Shown here: positions 26,868-36,355 of the stretch, piece by piece
Layout of the letters: the number at the start of each line of letters is the position of its first letter
Numbering within the stretch: the stretch's first letter is position 1
Assembly: GCA_010032545.1 (NCBI GenBank)
Contig: RGPT01000004.1
Location: 1 to 47,677 of the forward strand
Source of the DNA: Alphaproteobacteria bacterium
Lineage (GTDB): Bacteria; Pseudomonadota; Alphaproteobacteria; Reyranellales; Reyranellaceae
Direction of reading: 5' to 3'
DNA: 47,677 bases
Position numbers and translations under genes: made by a program
Notes under the pieces: model-generated
Told to the model about the DNA's origin: nothing
The model's input: only the letters and a program-made list of their open reading frames with translations
The model's database searches: none

Positions 26868-28013
26868 CTAACGCGAGCGACCGCGCGCCGTTACCGGCCA
26901 GATCTCGACCAACGTATCGCCTTTCACCACGTGATAACTCTCGTAGAGATTGACCGTCGGGTCGCAGTGCGGCGGAACCAGGATCACCTGCTCGCCCAGG
27001 GCGGGCGCGGCCTGGCCTTCCGGAGCGATGACCGCCAGATGCTCGTCGCCCATGAAACGCGTGGTCGAACCAGCGGCGGCGCCCTTCAGGATCATGGGGG
27101 GCCCCTTCTCGGTGGCCATCGCCTTCAGGCCGGCATCGACCGTCACCATGCCTGGCGTGTTGGCGCTCACCGCCCGGGCATCGATCTGCAGCGCCTGCTC
27201 GAAGGTCGGCTTGTCCGCCCCGCGCAGGTCGCAGACGTTGTAGTCGTGGTCCATGAACACGTAGGAGCCGACCTGCAATTCGGTGAAGACGCCCAGCTTG
27301 GCATCGATGTAGTGCGTGCCGGTGCCCGAGCCGGTGACGATGGCGGGCTTCAGCCCTGCCGCATCGAGCCTCGCGAGAATGCCCCTGAGGTATTCCGTGC
27401 GTTCCTCGATCTCGGCCTTGCGCTGGGCGAAGTCGACGATGTGTTGGTGCCGGCCGCAATAGAACTGGACGCCGCCATAGTTCAGCGACTTGTGCTTCAC
27501 GACCAGCTGCACGAGCTCGAGCGCGGCCTCGGGCGAGGCGACCCCGGTACGGTGGAGGCCGGGATCGATGTCGACGATCACCGTCAGTGTCTGGCCCGCC
27601 TGGGCGGCGGCGGCGGCCAGCGCCGCGACGTTGGCCGGATGGTCGACCACGACCATCAACCCCTTCACCTTGGCGTTGAGCTCGATCAGTCGCGCGATCG
27701 CCTGCGGCGTCACCACCGGCGAGGTGATGTGCAGCCCCTCGATGCCGGCCTCGCCCAGCGCCTCGGCCTCGCCCAGCTTGGCGCAGCACACGCCCAGCGC
27801 GCCGGCCGCGATCTGCCGGCGTGCAACATCCGCCGATTTATGTGTCTTGGAATGCGGGCGGAGCTTCATGCCGTGCGCCTTGGCGAAGGACGCCATCTCC
27901 GCGATGTTGCGGTCGAGCATTTCCAGATCGAGCACCAGCGCCGGCGTGTTCAGCGAGCGCCGGGACCCCTGCTGGCCGATGAGATGGCGGTGAAGACGTT
28001 CGGCTTCGCTCAT
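26868..28013 (-). CDS. D-threonine aldolase / DSD1-family PLP enzyme
   Basis: A 381-residue fold-type III PLP enzyme. The alanine-racemase-like barrel starts with LNTPALVLDLEMLDRNI, and the PLP lysine region is LRPHSKTHKS (about 51-60). YGGVQFYCGRHQH and TGSGTGTH bind phosphate and substrate. The C-terminal domain has the metal pair in VPPHCDPTVNLY. The family includes D-threonine aldolase, 3-hydroxy-D-aspartate aldolase and D-serine dehydratase; sequence alone does not choose between them. The start is the ATG at 28013, overlapping the SDR stop (ATGA). sbtA and sbtB follow within 6 and 3 nt. Confidence 0.88.
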   Translation of the reverse strand: MSEAERLHRHLIGQQGSRRSLNTPALVLDLEMLDRNIAEMASFAKAHGMKLRPHSKTHKSADVARRQIAAGALGVCCAKLGEAEALGEAGIEGLHITSPVVTPQAIARLIELNAKVKGLMVVVDHPANVAALAAAAAQAGQTLTVIVDIDPGLHRTGVASPEAALELVQLVVKHKSLNYGGVQFYCGRHQHIVDFAQRKAEIEERTEYLRGILARLDAAGLKPAIVTGSGTGTHYIDAKLGVFTELQVGSYVFMDHDYNVCDLRGADKPTFEQALQIDARAVSANTPGMVTVDAGLKAMATEKGPPMILKGAAAGSTTRFMGDEHLAVIAPEGQAAPALGEQVILVPPHCDPTVNLYESYHVVKGDTLVEIWPVTARGRSR

Positions 28014-28784
28014 TGCTTCTGATCCCCGGATTGAAGGTTGCGCACGACCATGGCCTCGCCCGTCGAGCCGCGGTTGACGCCCGCGCTTTTCATGAAGGTG
28101 TTGTCCTTGCCCGTGCCCCACAGCGCAACACCCTGCGCCAGAAGGCCGCCATCGACCTTGACCGTCTCGCCGGTGATGAAGCGGGCATCATCCGAACAGA
28201 GAAAGGCCGCCACGTCCGCGATATGGTCGGGCTCGCCGCGATCGGGCCAGGGCTGGTGGGAGAACTGCTTCTCGTACTTGTCCGGACGGCCGCGATGAAC
28301 CAGCGGCGTCGAGATCACGCCGGGCGCGATGCCGACGACGCGGATGCGGTCAGGCCCGAGTTCGGCCGCGACATTCTCGATCAGGCTGATGCAGGCGGCC
28401 TTGGCCGCCGAATAGGCGTGGCTCCCGCCGCCGCCCACCATGCCCGCAATCGAGGCCGTCACCAGGATCACCCCACCGCCACCATGCTTCTTCATCGCCT
28501 GCGACGCATGCTTCATGCCGAGGAACACCGAGCGGGTGAGCACCGCGAAGGTGTAGTCCCAGTCCTCGACGCTGGTCTCGGCAATCGGCCCGAATGCGCC
28601 GCCGACGCCCGCGTTGAGATAAGCGATGTCGAGGCGGCCGAAGCGCTTCTCCGCCGTGGCCACCGTCGCGGCAACCGGCCACCACCACTTTCGCCCCCTC
28701 GGCGAGAAAGCGCATGACCGTCGCCCGCCCCATGCCGCTTGCACCACCGGTGACGATCGCCACCTTGCCCGCCATCCGCTTCAT
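28010..28784 (-). pseudogene. SDR-family oxidoreductase broken by internal deletion and frameshift
   Basis: The first frame, from ATG 28784 (GGAGGG upstream), reads MKRMAGKVAIVTGGASGMGRATVMRFLAEGAKVVVA and then loses sense near 28675. A second frame resumes with VAATVATAEKRFGRLDIAYLNAG and runs to 28010 with all later SDR motifs (catalytic Tyr in YSAAKA, VDGG near the end). About 40-45 codons between beta-2 and beta-4 are gone, and the frame is shifted. The two track ORFs (28350-28835 and 28010-28747) are halves of this one gene. It is true decay or an assembly deletion. The stop still couples to the PLP enzyme (ATGA). Confidence 0.85.
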
Positions 28785-28859
28785 GCCGATTTTGCCCTCC
28801 GATGCCATGGTGGTGTTGCGCGGGGCCGCGGGCAAGCCTGACGTTTCGCCGCCCCACGT

Positions 28860-28967
28860 CTACGCCAGAGCCGCGCACGCCTCGCCGATCAACCGCCCCG
28901 CCGCGTGGATATGTACGGTCGGCACCGCGAAGGTCATCCGCACATGATGCGGAAATCCGAAGCCCTC
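28860..28967 (-). pseudogene. Possible C-terminal remnant of an aminotransferase
   Basis: In the 260-nt gap between the broken SDR and feruloyl-CoA synthase, one minus frame ends GFGFPHHVRMTFAVPTVHI...LIGEACAALA-stop. This resembles the last helix and strand of class I/II aminotransferases (pattern HVRxxFA...I..A..RL...CAAL). Only about 35 residues look coding, with no upstream domain in the same frame. It may be the stump of a deleted gene. The evidence is modest, and the rest of the gap shows nothing recognisable. Confidence 0.35.
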
Positions 28968-29068
28968 GCACGACGTGTCGCGCCGATGGGCACGGTGGAT
29001 GTCGGCCGCAGACTGGGACTGCCGCCGCTGCCTGCGCGCGACGTGGTACTGAGCGAGGGACCGTTCGC

Positions 29069-30928
29069 TCAGATCTCGATCACGCCCTCGCCACCAGCAT
29101 AGAGCTTGTCGACCAGCGCGCGGCGGCGCTCCAGCGTGGCGCGCTGGTTGATATAACCCTTGTCGGTGATCTCGTGGCCGTCGACCTGCGGCGGCTCGGC
29201 CATCAGCAGCGCGCGCTTGATTCGCATCGACGAACCCGTGGCTGCGGCGTTCATCTTCGCCAGCCCGTCACGCAGCGTGGCGACCACGGCCGGATGGGCC
29301 AGCAACTCGGCCGGCGCAAGGCTTGCCTCCCCGTCGCCGGCCAGCCGGCGGCAGGCCGCGATGTTGGGAAACCCCAGGAGACCGACGTAGTCGCGGTCCT
29401 GGCCGCAGATCACCGCGTCCTGCAGAACCGGTGTGGCGGCCGCGATCGCCGTCGTGCGCAGCGTGCCGACCAACACGAAGGTGCCGCTCGTGAGCTTGAA
29501 GTCCTCGACCACGCGACCGTCGAAGACCAGGCCCCAGCTCGGATCGGTGGGATCGACGAAGCGGCCGGCGTCGCCGATCTTGTAGAAGCCCTCCTCGTCG
29601 AACATCTGCGCCGTGAGGTCGGGCTGTTTGTAATAGCCGGGGGTCACGATCACGCTCTTGAGCCTGAGCTCGTAGCGCCCCGCCTCTCCGGTCGGCACCA
29701 TTTTCAGCTGCACGCCGGGATACGGCAGGCCGATCAGCCCGACCCGCTCCGACGCCCAATGGACCGTGGTCGCCGTCGGGGCCGTCTCGGTCGAGCCCCA
29801 GCCGGTGACGAACGGCAGGCGATAGCCCGTGTACTTGACCGCCAGCGTCTCCATGCGCGTGTAGAGATCGTCCGGCAGGGTGGCGCCGCCATAGGCCAGC
29901 GTGTTGAGGTTCTTGAAGAAGCTCTTCGCCAGGGCGTCGTCTTTTTCCAGTGCGGTCGCCAGCATGGCGTAGCCCGCCGGCACGTTGGCGAAGTAGGTCG
30001 GCGATATGTCGCGCAGGTTGCGCAGCGTCTCGTCGAACAGACCGGGCAGCGGCTTGCCGTCGTCGATCCAGGTCGTGCCGCCGTCGGCCAGGTTGCCCTG
30101 GAAGGTGGCGTTGCCGCCCATCGTGTGGTTCCACGGCAGCCAGTCGAGCATGACCGGCGGCGGATCGTCCGCCTTGCGGGTCCGCGCCATCTGGCCCATG
30201 GCGAGGTTGGCGCACATCATCTCCTGGGTATTGATCACCGCCTTGGGCATGCCGGTACTGCCCGAGGTGAACAGGAACTTGGCCACCGTCTTGGGTTCGA
30301 TGCGCGCGATCGACTGCGCCACGGCGTCGGTCGGTCGGGTCGCCACCAGTTCGCTCCACGGCAACGACTGCATCGCAGGCGGCGGCTTGTCGACATGCAC
30401 CAGCAGCACGCCCGAGAGGTCGAGCGCGGCCAGCGCGCGGGCGTAGATCTCGCCGTTCTGGACGAACACGAGGCCCGGCCTGACGAGATCGAAGACGTAT
30501 TTCAGCTTGGCGTTGTCCTGGCTCATCACCGAATAGGCCGGCGACACCGGAGCAAGCGGCGCGCGCGCCTGCATGGCAGCCATGGACAGCAACGCGAACT
30601 CGATCGAGTTCGACGACAGGATCATCACCGGTCTATCCGGCCCGAAGCCGCGATCGAGCAGTGCCTGCGTGGCCGCATCAACCTGCCGCTTGGCCTCGGC
30701 GTAGGTGAGCTTCGACCATGACCGGTCGGGCCCGCGGCGCTGCGCCAGCCAGACCCGGTCCGGCGCCTCGGCCGCCCACTTGGCGAGAAAGGCCGGCACA
30801 TGTCGCTCGTAGGGTTTCAGCCGGTGGTTCGACTGCAGAACGATCGTGCCGTCGGCCCGCCGCTCGACCGCTACGTCGCGGCTCAGGAATTCGACCGGCT
30901 TGAAAGGCGCCGGCATCACGCTGTCCAA
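29069..30928 (-). CDS. Feruloyl-CoA synthase-like acyl-CoA/AMP ligase
   Basis: A 619-residue adenylate-forming ligase that activates a (hydroxycinnamic or related) acid to its CoA thioester with ATP. It matches the feruloyl-CoA synthase subgroup: an N-terminal RLKPYERHVPAFLAKWA segment, the P-loop LFTSGSTGMPKAV, WLPWNHTMGGN, TGWGSTETAPTAT and DGRVVEDFKLTSGTFV. The most likely start is the TTG at 30928, about 5 nt after GGGAGGGGG; an ATG lies four codons inside. It is 40 nt downstream of the selenoprotein gene and closes a three-gene unit. The substrate is unproven. Confidence 0.9.
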   Translation of the reverse strand: MDSVMPAPFKPVEFLSRDVAVERRADGTIVLQSNHRLKPYERHVPAFLAKWAAEAPDRVWLAQRRGPDRSWSKLTYAEAKRQVDAATQALLDRGFGPDRPVMILSSNSIEFALLSMAAMQARAPLAPVSPAYSVMSQDNAKLKYVFDLVRPGLVFVQNGEIYARALAALDLSGVLLVHVDKPPPAMQSLPWSELVATRPTDAVAQSIARIEPKTVAKFLFTSGSTGMPKAVINTQEMMCANLAMGQMARTRKADDPPPVMLDWLPWNHTMGGNATFQGNLADGGTTWIDDGKPLPGLFDETLRNLRDISPTYFANVPAGYAMLATALEKDDALAKSFFKNLNTLAYGGATLPDDLYTRMETLAVKYTGYRLPFVTGWGSTETAPTATTVHWASERVGLIGLPYPGVQLKMVPTGEAGRYELRLKSVIVTPGYYKQPDLTAQMFDEEGFYKIGDAGRFVDPTDPSWGLVFDGRVVEDFKLTSGTFVLVGTLRTTAIAAATPVLQDAVICGQDRDYVGLLGFPNIAACRRLAGDGEASLAPAELLAHPAVVATLRDGLAKMNAAATGSSMRIKRALLMAEPPQVDGHEITDKGYINQRATLERRRALVDKLYAGGEGVIEI

Positions 30929-30968
30929 CGCCCCCTCCCTTCCCCCGATCGATGCACGCGGCCCGAGG

Positions 30969-31481
30969 TCATCGACGCTCGATCAGCGCCAGCACCTGGT
31001 CGAAGGCCTGATCGGCAAGCATGCGCATCTCGTCGTCCGTGCGGTCCTGGATCGGATGGGGCACGTAGACCACGCCGGGCTCGAAGCCCAGCGACGCGGC
31101 CTGGGCTTCGCTTGCTTCCACGAACACCGAGGAGGCGATGTAGCCGCCGGGAATGCCTTTGTCGTCGAGGGTCTTGATGTCGTGCAGACTGCACGATGTG
31201 CAGGATCCTCAATCGGCCAGGCCTTCGATGACCAGGTCGACCTCGCTGGCGATCTTCTGCGCAAGGTCGTTTGGCGCCGGCCGGGTGAAAGTCGGCTTCT
31301 TGTAGCGCTTCACCGCCACGCCCTTCTCGCCCAGCCGCTGCTCGATCCGGTCGAGAAATATGTTGCCGCGCGGTTTGGAGATGTCGAGCAGGCCGACAGT
31401 GAGGCCTGCAATCTTGTCGGGCGGCGCCTTGCGCGTGCGCCGGGCCGGCGAGATTTCGGAGGTCGGATCGAGCAGTTCCAT
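30969..31481 (-). CDS. UGSC-family selenoprotein (in-frame UGA read as selenocysteine)
   Basis: The track ORF ends at codon 91 (TGA at 31211-31209). Reading through gives an uninterrupted 170-residue protein ending at TGA 30969. The site reads EGLAD-U-GSCTSCSLHD, the UGSC motif from which the family is named, and VPHPIQDRTDDEMRMLADQA follows as in family members. Members have Sec or Cys at this position. U91 with C94, and C97 beyond it, form a likely redox centre. A hairpin fitting a bacterial SECIS begins 13 nt after the UGA. AGGAG precedes the ATG at 31481. It lies 12 nt after a CxxC thioredoxin-like gene and 40 nt before feruloyl-CoA synthase. Its reaction is unknown. Confidence 0.9.
31180..31196 (-). 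promoter_or_regulatory. SECIS-like hairpin just downstream of the UGA codon
   Basis: On the minus strand TCGTGCA-GTC-TGCACGA forms a perfect 7-bp stem with a GUC loop whose first base is about 20 nt after the UGA. Stem position and the G-U in the apical loop agree with bacterial SECIS elements bound by SelB. The apical part closely resembles the E. coli fdhF element (GCAGGUCUGC). It lies inside the coding sequence, as in all bacterial selenoprotein mRNAs. Confidence 0.8.
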
Positions 31482-31493
31482 GGCGTTCTCCTC

Positions 31494-32858
31494 TCAGTCC
31501 CTGATGGCGTGGGTGACCGGCGTGCTGCCGATCGCACCGGACGCGCCCCAACCGGCGATCATGGCGGAAAACATACCGGCATCGCCGCCGGCACGCACGA
31601 TCAACAGCCCGTCCTTGCGAAATTTCGGGATCGTCTTGCGATCGCCAAGTGCTGCGGCCGGCACGCCTTCGGCGATGCCGCCCGCGCCGCGCACGACCTC
31701 TTCGGCCGGCAGCTGAAGCAGACCGTCGAGTTCCTGGCGCAGACGCGCCTTCGTCCAGCCGGCCGCCTTGAAGGTGCGCTCATGTTCGGGGCAGACCACC
31801 AGGATCGCGTCGGCGCCCTGCGCCAGCTTCCAGTGGTTCACGCCGCGCAGGCTGAGCGCAAAGGTACGGCTGAGCGATTCGGGCGTGCGCGACTGCTGGT
31901 CGACGATGCCGTGGACGGCGTCGCCGGCGAACACCGTCACCGTGCTGACGCCTGCCGCAAAGCCGCGCTCGACGGACAGCGGCTCCCAGAACGAATGTTC
32001 CTCGTCCTCGGCGAAGCAGAAGGTGTACTTACCCGGCGTGCCAAGGGTCGAGCGATCGACACCCTGCGGCCGGCCGCCGCCGACGTTGCGCACGCAGAGC
32101 TGGACCGCGCGGCCGATGGTGGCGTTGGCGCGGTTGCCCTGGCCCAGGGCGTTGCCGCGCGCATTCATGCCGATCGCCCGCGCCACCGGACCGTTCACAA
32201 TCACGATGGGCGTGCAGAACATGGTCGTGGCCAGCACGCCGTGCATCGGCTGGAGGTCGGGCGGCAGCAGGCCCAACACCTCGGACGGCTTGCGGTTGGT
32301 ACCCTTCAACATGCGATGGACACGCAGACGCGTCGGCGGCACCAGCGGCAGGCCGTCCGACCAGCCGCGCGAATACATCGCCTCGATCTCGTCCTCGTGC
32401 GGGTCGATCTCGATCCGCCGCGACTGGAATGCCACGTCGCCATACTTGATCTCGAGTTCATCGATGATGCCGGGCTCGACCGACTTCGAGCCACAGCCCG
32501 GCCGCCACTCCGGCAGACCTTCGCCCAGCGAATTGACCCCCGTGAGCGCCCGCCACTCGTCGCGCTGCCAGCCGACCACGCGCTCGATCTCGCGGCCGCC
32601 TTCCATCCGGATCAGGGTCGGCACCGTTTCTATGGCCAGCCGGAACGACACTTCGAGCGCACGGTCGTCGCGCACGCCGGCCACGCCCTCGGGAAAGGTC
32701 GGGTCGTCCTGGCTGTAGACGGCGATCGTGCGCGGGCCGCCGACCAGCTCGCGCACCACGGGCTGTACCAGTTCGCAGGTCTGGCAATCGCGCTTTGCGA
32801 CCAGGACGAATCCGTCGTTCACCCCTGTCACGGCATTCGCGGCGGTGCTGGCGCTCAC
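31494..32858 (-). CDS. Thioredoxin-fold protein with large UGSC-associated C-terminal domain
   Basis: A 454-residue protein starting at the GTG at 32858 (AAGGAG upstream); the longer track start adds non-coding residues. Residues 15-110 look like a thioredoxin fold with the active-site pair CQTC (Cys25, Cys28) and the cis-Pro region ETVPTLIRMEGG. The C-terminal ~330 residues (from about YSRGWSDGLPLVPPT) form a domain I cannot name. It is rich in conserved Gly and Asn (GMNARGNALGQGNRANATIGRA) and ends GASGAIGSTPVTHAIRD. The selenoprotein follows 12 nt downstream, so the CxxC domain may reduce the U-x-x-C site. That partnership is inference. Confidence 0.75.
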   Translation of the reverse strand: MSASTAANAVTGVNDGFVLVAKRDCQTCELVQPVVRELVGGPRTIAVYSQDDPTFPEGVAGVRDDRALEVSFRLAIETVPTLIRMEGGREIERVVGWQRDEWRALTGVNSLGEGLPEWRPGCGSKSVEPGIIDELEIKYGDVAFQSRRIEIDPHEDEIEAMYSRGWSDGLPLVPPTRLRVHRMLKGTNRKPSEVLGLLPPDLQPMHGVLATTMFCTPIVIVNGPVARAIGMNARGNALGQGNRANATIGRAVQLCVRNVGGGRPQGVDRSTLGTPGKYTFCFAEDEEHSFWEPLSVERGFAAGVSTVTVFAGDAVHGIVDQQSRTPESLSRTFALSLRGVNHWKLAQGADAILVVCPEHERTFKAAGWTKARLRQELDGLLQLPAEEVVRGAGGIAEGVPAAALGDRKTIPKFRKDGLLIVRAGGDAGMFSAMIAGWGASGAIGSTPVTHAIRD

Positions 32859-32997
32859 TTCCCAGACTCCTTCTCGTTCATGTCGTCCGCACGCCGAAAC
32901 CGGGTGCGGCACCTTGGGCGTTTCGACGCCCTGAATGGCCGTTCACATTGCCACCATTTTCGGCCAGAGTCCGCCCCAGCAAAAAAGGGAGAGAGCG
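32859..32997. promoter_or_regulatory. Divergent intergenic region with two small hairpins
   Basis: 139 nt between the thioredoxin-like gene (minus) and the acyl-CoA dehydrogenase (plus). It holds GGGCGT-TTCG-ACGCCC (32916-32931), a 6-bp stem with a stable UUCG-type loop. A looser repeat, CCGCAC...GTGCGG, lies just before it. Promoters for both directions must lie here, but I see no convincing hexamers. Confidence 0.4.
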
Positions 32998-34221
<1,224 letters not shown>

Positions 34222-34245
34222 AAAGCCGGCTTCATGCCAGCACCG

Positions 34246-34280
34246 CGGGGCGCGACCTTCCGGGTCGCGCCCCGTTTCGT
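34246..34280 (+). terminator. Intrinsic-terminator-like hairpin after the acyl-CoA dehydrogenase
   Basis: GGGGCGCGACC - TTCCG - GGTCGCGCCCC, an 11-bp perfect stem extended by one C-G pair and followed by GTTTCGTT. It begins 24 nt after the stop codon. The T-run is broken but the stem is very strong, so termination is likely. Confidence 0.75.
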
Positions 34281-34310
34281 TAAGGCCCATTTCGTCAAGG
34301 TCAGAACGAC

Positions 34311-35234
34311 ATGACCATTGCCAGCTATGCGCGACGCAGCGCGGAAGCGCTCGGCCCGACGACGCGCGGCATCCTGTGGATGGTGCTGTGCGGCATGAGC
34401 TTCGCCCTCCTCAATGCGCTCACGCGCATCGCCACCGCGGACCTTCATCCCTGGCAGACCCAGTTCCTGCGCTATTGCTTCGGCGGCGTGGTCATCCTGC
34501 CTTTCCTGCTGCGCGGTGGACTGCACCTGCTGCAGACGAAGAACCTGCGGCTGCAGATCGGCCGCAACCTGGTGCACACCGTCGCCTCGGGCCTCTGGTT
34601 CCTGGCGTTGCCGGTGGTGCCGCTGGCCGAGATCACCGCGATCAGCTTCACCGGCCCGATCTTCATGACCATCGGCGCGATGCTGTTCTTCAGGGAGACC
34701 GTCCCCGCGCGGCGCTGGATCGCGATCGCGCTGGGTTTCTTCGGTATCCTGGTCGTCCTCTATCCCAAGCTGCAACTCGGCATCTCGGCAAGTTCGGCGA
34801 GCCTGCTGCTGCTCGTGGCAGCCCCGGTGTCGGCATGTTCCTACCTGATCGCAAAGGTCCTGATGCGGCAGGACCAGCCCGAAACCATCGTGCTGTGGCA
34901 GGCGCTGCTGGTCTCGCTGTTCACGTTGCCCTTCGCCTTGTGGTTCTGGCGGCCGGTTGCCGACATGCACCTCGCCCTGTTCGTAGTGGCAGGCATCCTG
35001 GGCTCGACCGGACACTACGCCCTCAACAGGTCGCTCAAGGCCGCCGACATTTCCGCCACCCAGCCCACGCGCTTCCTCGAGCTGGTCTGGGCATCGGCGC
35101 TGGGCGCCCTGATCTGGGGCGACGTGCCGCCGGTCTGGACATTCGTGGGCGCCGCCGTGATCTTCGCCTCGGCGACCTCCATTGCCCGCCGCGAGGCCAT
35201 CGTCGAACGAGAGCGCCGCGCCGGGCGCCGCTGA
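34311..35234 (+). CDS. DMT-family (EamA) transporter
   Basis: A 307-residue drug/metabolite transporter with ten predicted helices in two EamA repeats. The first repeat contains GMSFALLNALTRIA and the helix-3/4 segment PLAEITAISFTGPIFMTIGAMLFFRE. The second contains AADISATQPTRFLELVWASALGALIWGD. The ATG lacks a strong ribosome site. Substrate unknown. It is similar in type to the gene at 39139, and the two are probably distant paralogues. The DUF202 gene follows 37 nt downstream. Confidence 0.88.
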   Translation: MTIASYARRSAEALGPTTRGILWMVLCGMSFALLNALTRIATADLHPWQTQFLRYCFGGVVILPFLLRGGLHLLQTKNLRLQIGRNLVHTVASGLWFLALPVVPLAEITAISFTGPIFMTIGAMLFFRETVPARRWIAIALGFFGILVVLYPKLQLGISASSASLLLLVAAPVSACSYLIAKVLMRQDQPETIVLWQALLVSLFTLPFALWFWRPVADMHLALFVVAGILGSTGHYALNRSLKAADISATQPTRFLELVWASALGALIWGDVPPVWTFVGAAVIFASATSIARREAIVERERRAGRR

Positions 35235-35271
35235 ACGTCGCCAATCCTTCCCGCCATCGCAGGAGGCTGTC

Positions 35272-35640
35272 GTGGATTCGCCGTCACCGAAAAACCGCCA
35301 CGTCGCCGAGCACCTCGCCAACGAGCGGACGCTGCTTGCCTGGATCCGCACGTCGATCGCCGTGATCACCCTGGGCGTCGCCATCAACCGGTTCAGCCTG
35401 TTCCTGATGGAGGTCCACCAGCTCGCACCGGAATCGCGGGTCTCCAACCTTCACGCCGAGAAAGTGGGTATCGGCCTCGTGGCCCTCGGCATTGTGCTGC
35501 TGTGCGGCGGCACCTGGCACTACCTCCACGTTGGCCGGACGATCGAGAACGAAACCTACCGGCCGGCGAACCGCACCCTGGTGCTGACGTCACTCGCCAT
35601 CGTGGTGGTCGGCGGCTCGGCCCTGATCTGGCTGTTCTAG
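35272..35640 (+). CDS. DUF202 (YidH-type) small membrane protein
   Basis: A 122-residue protein with a cytosolic start carrying the DUF202 signature HLANERTLLAWIRTSIAVITLGVAI, then two more transmembrane helices (VGIGLVALGIVLLCGG and VLTSLAIVVVGGSALIWLF). The start is a GTG at 35272 with a good AGGAGG 6 nt upstream. The function of the family is not known. The last helix runs to the C-terminus. Short hairpins follow the stop (GCGCCT-TGTG-AGGCGC at 35668-35683). Confidence 0.85.
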   Translation: MDSPSPKNRHVAEHLANERTLLAWIRTSIAVITLGVAINRFSLFLMEVHQLAPESRVSNLHAEKVGIGLVALGIVLLCGGTWHYLHVGRTIENETYRPANRTLVLTSLAIVVVGGSALIWLF

Positions 35641-35667
35641 CGCGTGCCCACGCGCTGGCGGGCGGCA

Positions 35668-35683
35668 GCGCCTTGTGAGGCGC
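35668..35683. terminator. Small hairpin between convergent DUF202 and VOC genes
   Basis: GCGCCT-TGTG-AGGCGC, 6-bp arms and a 4-nt loop in the 80-nt gap between two convergent genes. A second tiny repeat (GCGTG-CC-CACGC) lies at 35642-35653. There is no T-run in either direction, so it is at best a weak bidirectional terminator. Confidence 0.35.
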
Positions 35684-35720
35684 GGGAGACCGCACCTGGC
35701 AGGAACGACATGATTGGCGC

Positions 35721-36332
35721 TCAGCCCTTCGTCGACGGCGCCAACGGCTGCGGCGCCGCGGCCGGCCCGTCGGGCTGGCGCAGGAGATCGGCCTCGGGCA
35801 CGCCCGCCTCGTAGGCGCGCGCCAGCTCGTCGGGATCGAAGGCAACGCCGATCGGATTCTTCCGGAAGGCATCGGTGTGGAAGTAGGCCGCGGTGTCCGC
35901 CTTGGTGGCATAGACGTCGACCTGCAACTCGACCGAGTTGCCGTCGGGATCGCGGTAGTAGAGCGACAAGGTGGGCCCGTGATGGATGGGCCGGTAGGGT
36001 TCGATGCCCATCTTCTTCAGGCGGCGCCAGGTGCCGAGCAGTTCGCCGATGTTGCGGAAGGTATAGGCAACATGTGCCAGGCCCCAGGTATTGGCGTCGG
36101 GCGCGTGCAGGCCTGCGATGTTGACGATGCCGAGCCGGTGGTGCTCCTCGTCGTAGGTCAGGAAGCAGATGTAGTCGTTACGCTCCACGACATGCATGTT
36201 CAGCACGGCCGAATACCAGTCGACCATCGGCTGCATGTTGGACGAGCGCAGCACGAAGTGGGCGAACAGGACCGGTGCGACCGGCCGCGACTCGAGGGTG
36301 CGCGGGGCGCGCGGGCTGGTGACGGTGTCCAT
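35721..36332 (-). CDS. VOC-family protein, extradiol dioxygenase-like
   Basis: A 203-residue vicinal-oxygen-chelate protein resembling type I extradiol (catechol 2,3-dioxygenase/BphC) domains. Metal ligands fit His25 (FAHFVLRS), His87 (GLAHVAYTF) and Glu135 (GNSVELQVDV) after the RDPDGN turn. The start is the ATG at 36332 behind CGGAGG; the TTG at 36338 is inside that site. A C-terminal extension of about 60 residues carries DTDAFRKN-like and Pro-rich sequence. It lies 23 nt downstream of the D-aminoacylase gene on the same strand. Ring-cleavage activity is plausible but unproven. Confidence 0.85.
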   Translation of the reverse strand: MDTVTSPRAPRTLESRPVAPVLFAHFVLRSSNMQPMVDWYSAVLNMHVVERNDYICFLTYDEEHHRLGIVNIAGLHAPDANTWGLAHVAYTFRNIGELLGTWRRLKKMGIEPYRPIHHGPTLSLYYRDPDGNSVELQVDVYATKADTAAYFHTDAFRKNPIGVAFDPDELARAYEAGVPEADLLRQPDGPAAAPQPLAPSTKG

Positions 36333-36355
36333 GGGCAACCTCCGGGGATACGAGT

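Noticed and set aside
26166-28022. 618-residue plus-strand ORF over sbtA and the PLP enzyme
   Set aside because: Crosses two real minus-strand genes and is made of His/Arg/Asp-rich shadow sequence.
28802-30721. 639-residue plus-strand ORF over feruloyl-CoA synthase
   Set aside because: Antisense shadow of a complete ligase with clear ATP-binding motifs; the shadow has none.
31209-31211. TGA as an ordinary stop or nonsense mutation in the UGSC gene
   Set aside because: The codon sits exactly at the family Sec position, a SECIS-like hairpin follows at the right distance, and the remaining frame is full-length and conserved.
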